A DNA stretch of 24,198 nucleotides from a bacterium (GTDB taxonomy: Bacteria > CAIWAD01): NCBI GenBank assembly GCA_030429345.1, contig JAUIFJ010000044.1:1-24198 (forward strand). Reading direction: 5' to 3'. The translations under genes and the position numbers were made by a program. This document shows positions 21,260 to 24,198 of this stretch, piece by piece. The first letter of the stretch is position 1. Every line of letters starts with the position of its first letter. The notes below the pieces were generated by a model. The model was given only the letters and a program-made list of their open reading frames with translations. It was not told where the DNA came from and did not search any database.

Positions 21260-23950
21260 ATGCGCGCTGCAAGGAGAGGAGGGAACCGGAGCCTGGCGAT
21301 GTCTGCCATCGCGAGCCTGTTCTCCCTGCTGCTCGCCCTGGCGGCGATTGCTAGCGAACCAGCGGCGGCTGGCCTCGAGCTGCTCGAGTTCAGTCTGCCC
21401 CATGTGGACCAGCAGGAGTTCCTGGGGGCATCCGCTCTTCCACCTGCAGCTTCCTCCGACAACGGGCAAGCGCTCGGCCTGGTCCTGACCGGCGGCGGCG
21501 GCCGCGGCTTCTTGCAGATCGGGGCCCTGAAGGCTCTCGACGAGGCCGGCATACCCCTGCACTGCATCGTCGGCACCTCGATGGGCGCCGTGATCGGCGG
21601 GCTCTACGCGGTCGGATATGCGCCGGACCAGATCCAGGAAGAGCTGACCCGCTACACCTGGGGCGAGCTCTTCAACGACAGCCCGGATCGCCTGGACATG
21701 TATACCGGCACCAAGGAGATCGTCGACCGGCACCTCTTCCAGCTGCGCTTCCGCAAGGGCCTGCCAGAACTCAAGCGCAGCTTCTCCAGCGGTCAGCGTG
21801 TCACCCAGATTCTTTCGCGCCTGATCCATCGCGCCCCACGCCGCGGCTTCGGCCATTTTGACGAACTCCTCGTGCCCTACCGGGCCATGGCGACCGACCT
21901 GGTCACGGGCCGGTCCGTGGCCCTCGAGCGGGGCGACCTTTCCAGCGCCATGCGCGCATCCATGTCGATCCCCCTGCTCTTCAGTCCCGTGGTCCGGGAC
22001 AGCATGCTGCTGATCGACGGAGGGATCACGGCCAATATTCCTGTCCAGGCCGCCCGCGCCCTGGGGGCCGAACGAGTACTCGTCGTCGATGCCACCAATC
22101 CCTTGAGGCGCGCCGAGGAGATCCGCGAGGCCTGGGAAGTGGCCGACCAGGTGATCGGCATCATGCAGGAGCGGAAGAACCGGGAGGCCCTGGCCAAAGC
22201 GGATCTCGTCCTGCGGCCCGAGATGGGACACAGCACGCTGGGTTCCTTCGACAACCTCGGGGAGGTGGTCGAAGAGGGCTACCGGGCCATGCGTGAAGCC
22301 CTGCCGCAATTAAAACAGCTGCTGGAAGAGGAAAGCCCGCCGGACACCCTTCTTCCCGGGTGGGACCTGGTGCGCATCGAGGGCGATCCGGCGCCCTTCC
22401 GCCGCCTGCCTCCTCGACAGGAGCCGATGGGGAAGCGCGCGCTGCGCCAGATGCTGATCGAAAGCTGCGACTGGGGCACCTTCCAGTCCGCGCGCTGCGA
22501 CCTGCTGCGGGAGGTGGAGGGCGGGGGCGACACGCTCGTTGTATTACGCATCCGTACTCGAAGCTGGCCCCAGGTGGAAGAAAGCCGCCTGCATTTCCGC
22601 GGCACGCGCCCGGAAGTGGAGCTGCCCGGGCTCGAGGACCTGAAGGGCGTACTCAACCGGAACCGGCTGCAGGACAAGCTGCAGTCGCTCCTGGGAATGC
22701 TGCGCTCCGAAGGCTACAGCCTCTGCACCGTGGACAGCCTGAGTCTTGCGATGGGTCGCCTGAACATCTACCTGGATCCGGGCCGCATCGAGGAGCTGCG
22801 TGTCGAGGGCCTGCGCCGCGTGAGCCGCCGCCGGGTGCTGGCCGAGTTCCGACCGGGCGAGGGGGAGCTCTTCCGCCTGCCCGTCGCGGAAGCGGGAGTG
22901 CGCCGCCTGCACGGCACCAATCTCTTCGAAAGCGTGAGCATGGCTCTTTCGCGCGAGCCGCGGAAGACCGTCGTGATCCATGTGGAGGAGAAGAGCAATC
23001 CTGTCCTGCGCTTCGGCCTGCGCTGGTCGAGCGCTCGGGAAGGGCAGGGCTTCGTCGAACTGGATCACGAAGCGCTGCTGGCGGGCTACATGAGAGGGTC
23101 GTTGTATACTTCCTATGGAGCCTACGACCGGCGGAACAGCCTGACCCTGAACAGCGATCGCATCCTGAGCAGCCTCTGGACTGTGCGCCTCGAACTGATC
23201 GACGATCAGCATGTGCGACACTGGCGCGGCATGGCCCCGGCAACCGCGCCCCGCCGTGTCGAGCGCATGGAGCAGAAAGCCCTGCTCAGTTTTGGCCGCC
23301 AGTGGCAGGGCCTGGGGACCGTCTATGTCGATCTGGGTCTGCGTCGCATCTCGGAGGAGTACGCCGGCAGCCGGCAGGACTGGCTGGCGCACGCTCTTTC
23401 CCTGCGCAGCATTGTCGACAGCCGGGACCGGATCGGATTGCCGACTCATGGCGAACTGCATGTGGTGGAGCTGAGCAATGTGCTCGAGGCCCTGGGAAGC
23501 GACGACAGCTACCTGGGCCTCAAGGCACGTTTCGATTCCTGGCGCACGCTGATGCGCCTCACCCTGCACAGCACCTTCCTGTGGAACTACCAGGACAGCC
23601 CGCCTCTTCTCGATCGCACTCGCCTGGGCGGGGGCGACCTGCTCCGCAGCCAGGATCTCGAAGCGCTTCAGGGGGCGCAGGCCGGGGCCATCGGGCTGGA
23701 GGCGCGCTGGCGACTGGCAGACAGCGATCTAGGCCCCTGGTACCTGGGCTGCGCCTGGCGCATGGTGGCCCTCAACGATCGTCCCCAGTTCGAGTGGCGC
23801 GCCGAAGACCTGCGGCAGGACTTCAGCGCGGCCCTGTCCGTACACACCCTCGCCGGCCCCCTGGAAGCCGGCGCCGCCCTGGCCAGCGAGCGCCGCCCGG
23901 GCGATTCCCGCTGGCGGCTGTGGGCGGAACTGGGGTTTGTTTTTCCGTAA
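21260..23950 (+). CDS. Patatin-like phospholipase with POTRA domains and outer-membrane barrel (type Vd secretion)
   Basis: 896 residues. The Arg-rich N-terminus and [13 protein letters not shown] form a signal peptide, which favours ATG 21260 over an in-frame ATG at 21299 that would lack the basic residues. The patatin domain (about 70-320) has the oxyanion segment GGGGRG (78-83), nucleophile S107 in GTSMG and partner D253 in DGG, so lipase or phospholipase activity is expected. Two POTRA-like modules follow (about 440-505 and 508-580; the second runs from [13 protein letters not shown] to [13 protein letters not shown]). The rest (about 580-896) shows alternating barrel strands and ends ELGFVFP. 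This matches PlpD/FplA-type Vd proteins, which export their own lipase, but it is longer and appears to have two POTRAs. The target lipid is unknown. Confidence 0.92.
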   Translation: MRAARRGGNRSLAMSAIASLFSLLLALAAIASEPAAAGLELLEFSLPHVDQQEFLGASALPPAASSDNGQALGLVLTGGGGRGFLQIGALKALDEAGIPLHCIVGTSMGAVIGGLYAVGYAPDQIQEELTRYTWGELFNDSPDRLDMYTGTKEIVDRHLFQLRFRKGLPELKRSFSSGQRVTQILSRLIHRAPRRGFGHFDELLVPYRAMATDLVTGRSVALERGDLSSAMRASMSIPLLFSPVVRDSMLLIDGGITANIPVQAARALGAERVLVVDATNPLRRAEEIREAWEVADQVIGIMQERKNREALAKADLVLRPEMGHSTLGSFDNLGEVVEEGYRAMREALPQLKQLLEEESPPDTLLPGWDLVRIEGDPAPFRRLPPRQEPMGKRALRQMLIESCDWGTFQSARCDLLREVEGGGDTLVVLRIRTRSWPQVEESRLHFRGTRPEVELPGLEDLKGVLNRNRLQDKLQSLLGMLRSEGYSLCTVDSLSLAMGRLNIYLDPGRIEELRVEGLRRVSRRRVLAEFRPGEGELFRLPVAEAGVRRLHGTNLFESVSMALSREPRKTVVIHVEEKSNPVLRFGLRWSSAREGQGFVELDHEALLAGYMRGSLYTSYGAYDRRNSLTLNSDRILSSLWTVRLELIDDQHVRHWRGMAPATAPRRVERMEQKALLSFGRQWQGLGTVYVDLGLRRISEEYAGSRQDWLAHALSLRSIVDSRDRIGLPTHGELHVVELSNVLEALGSDDSYLGLKARFDSWRTLMRLTLHSTFLWNYQDSPPLLDRTRLGGGDLLRSQDLEALQGAQAGAIGLEARWRLADSDLGPWYLGCAWRMVALNDRPQFEWRAEDLRQDFSAALSVHTLAGPLEAGAALASERRPGDSRWRLWAELGFVFP

Positions 23951-24010
23951 AGCTAGTAGGCTCCTTTTACCTTCACATTCATACCTATCCCTTGAGGTGC
24001 CATGCGGAAC

Positions 24011-24198
24011 GCTTGGCACCGTCCTTGGCACCGTCCCTGGCACCGTCCTTGGCACCGTGCCTGGCACCGTCCTTGGCACCGTCCCTGGCACCGTCCTTGG
24101 CACCGTCCTTGGCACCGTCCTTGGCACCGTGCCTGGCACCGTCCTTGGCACCGTGCCTGGCACCGTCCCTGGCACCGTCCATGGCACCGTGCCTGGCA
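24011..24198. repeat. 12-bp tandem repeat array, at least 15 units (right end)
   Basis: Fifteen full units and eight bases of a sixteenth run off the right edge. The unit family and orientation are those of the left-end array, and TGGCAC is again invariant. The mix differs: the CCTTGGCACCGT type dominates and one unit reads CCATGGCACCGT. The array begins 60 bases after the patatin gene stop. Minus-strand frames through it, such as Thr-Val-Pro-Gly repeats running back into the patatin gene, are open only because the period is a multiple of three. Confidence 0.97.

Noticed and set aside
1-24198. Window as a complete circular replicon joined through the arrays
   Set aside because: Joining the last base to the first gives TGGCA cores eight bases apart, out of phase with the 12-bp period, and the content is chromosomal housekeeping genes.

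Overview
The window is 24.2 kb of GC-rich bacterial DNA (roughly 65% G+C by eye), densely coded with ordinary housekeeping genes plus several secreted or outer-membrane proteins. Two proteins end in the 'AWPNPFNP' plus FlgD-like C-terminal domain that is typical of type IX-style sorted proteins in the Fibrobacterota-Chlorobiota-Bacteroidota (FCB) group and its high-GC candidate phyla. Together with the signal peptides, an outer-membrane barrel-type protein and a patatin/POTRA/barrel protein, this points to a Gram-negative member of the wider FCB assemblage. This placement is an inference; no rRNA gene is present. Both ends of the window are tandem arrays of the same 12-bp unit, which suggests a contig whose assembly stopped in repeats.

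Layout. 1-312: 12-bp array. 436-2196: DEAD-box RNA helicase, meeting msrB tail to tail on a shared CTAG. 2193-5235, minus strand: outer-membrane-type protein, a MurA-like enolpyruvyl transferase with Asp in place of the usual catalytic Cys, a rhodanese, a 145-bp inverted REP pair, then msrB. 5452-6195: SAM methyltransferase with a short dispersed repeat on either side. 6298-6951, minus strand: RadC. 7156-12595, plus strand: a tightly packed run of tatD, rsmA, mgtE, a DUF971 gene, recO and glyS, with overlapping or nearly touching junctions that suggest translational coupling.

12.6-14.0 kb is clearly AT-richer than its surroundings and carries a secreted LamG-domain protein, probably acquired. 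It is followed by rex, which has a good candidate Rex operator just upstream of its start. Convergent to rex is a 794-residue secreted protein built on an apparently unrecognised ~84-residue repeat (four exact periods plus diverged copies), an FN3-like segment and a sorting domain. Divergent from it is citF (citrate lyase alpha / citrate CoA-transferase), without the other citrate lyase genes and behind two overlapping palindromes. rpsD stands alone on the minus strand with two leader hairpins. A lamin-tail-domain protein with a sorting domain and a large patatin-POTRA-barrel protein (type Vd secretion) close the window before the second 12-bp array.

The genes do not form a single pathway. 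The groups that can be read from the sequence are: RNA and ribosome upkeep (helicase, rsmA, rpsD, glyS), DNA repair and nuclease functions (recO, radC, tatD), envelope building and secretion (MurA-like, outer-membrane protein, repeat protein, lamin-tail protein, type Vd patatin) and redox control (rex, msrB, rhodanese). The least explained items are the 12-bp arrays and the 84-residue-repeat exported protein.
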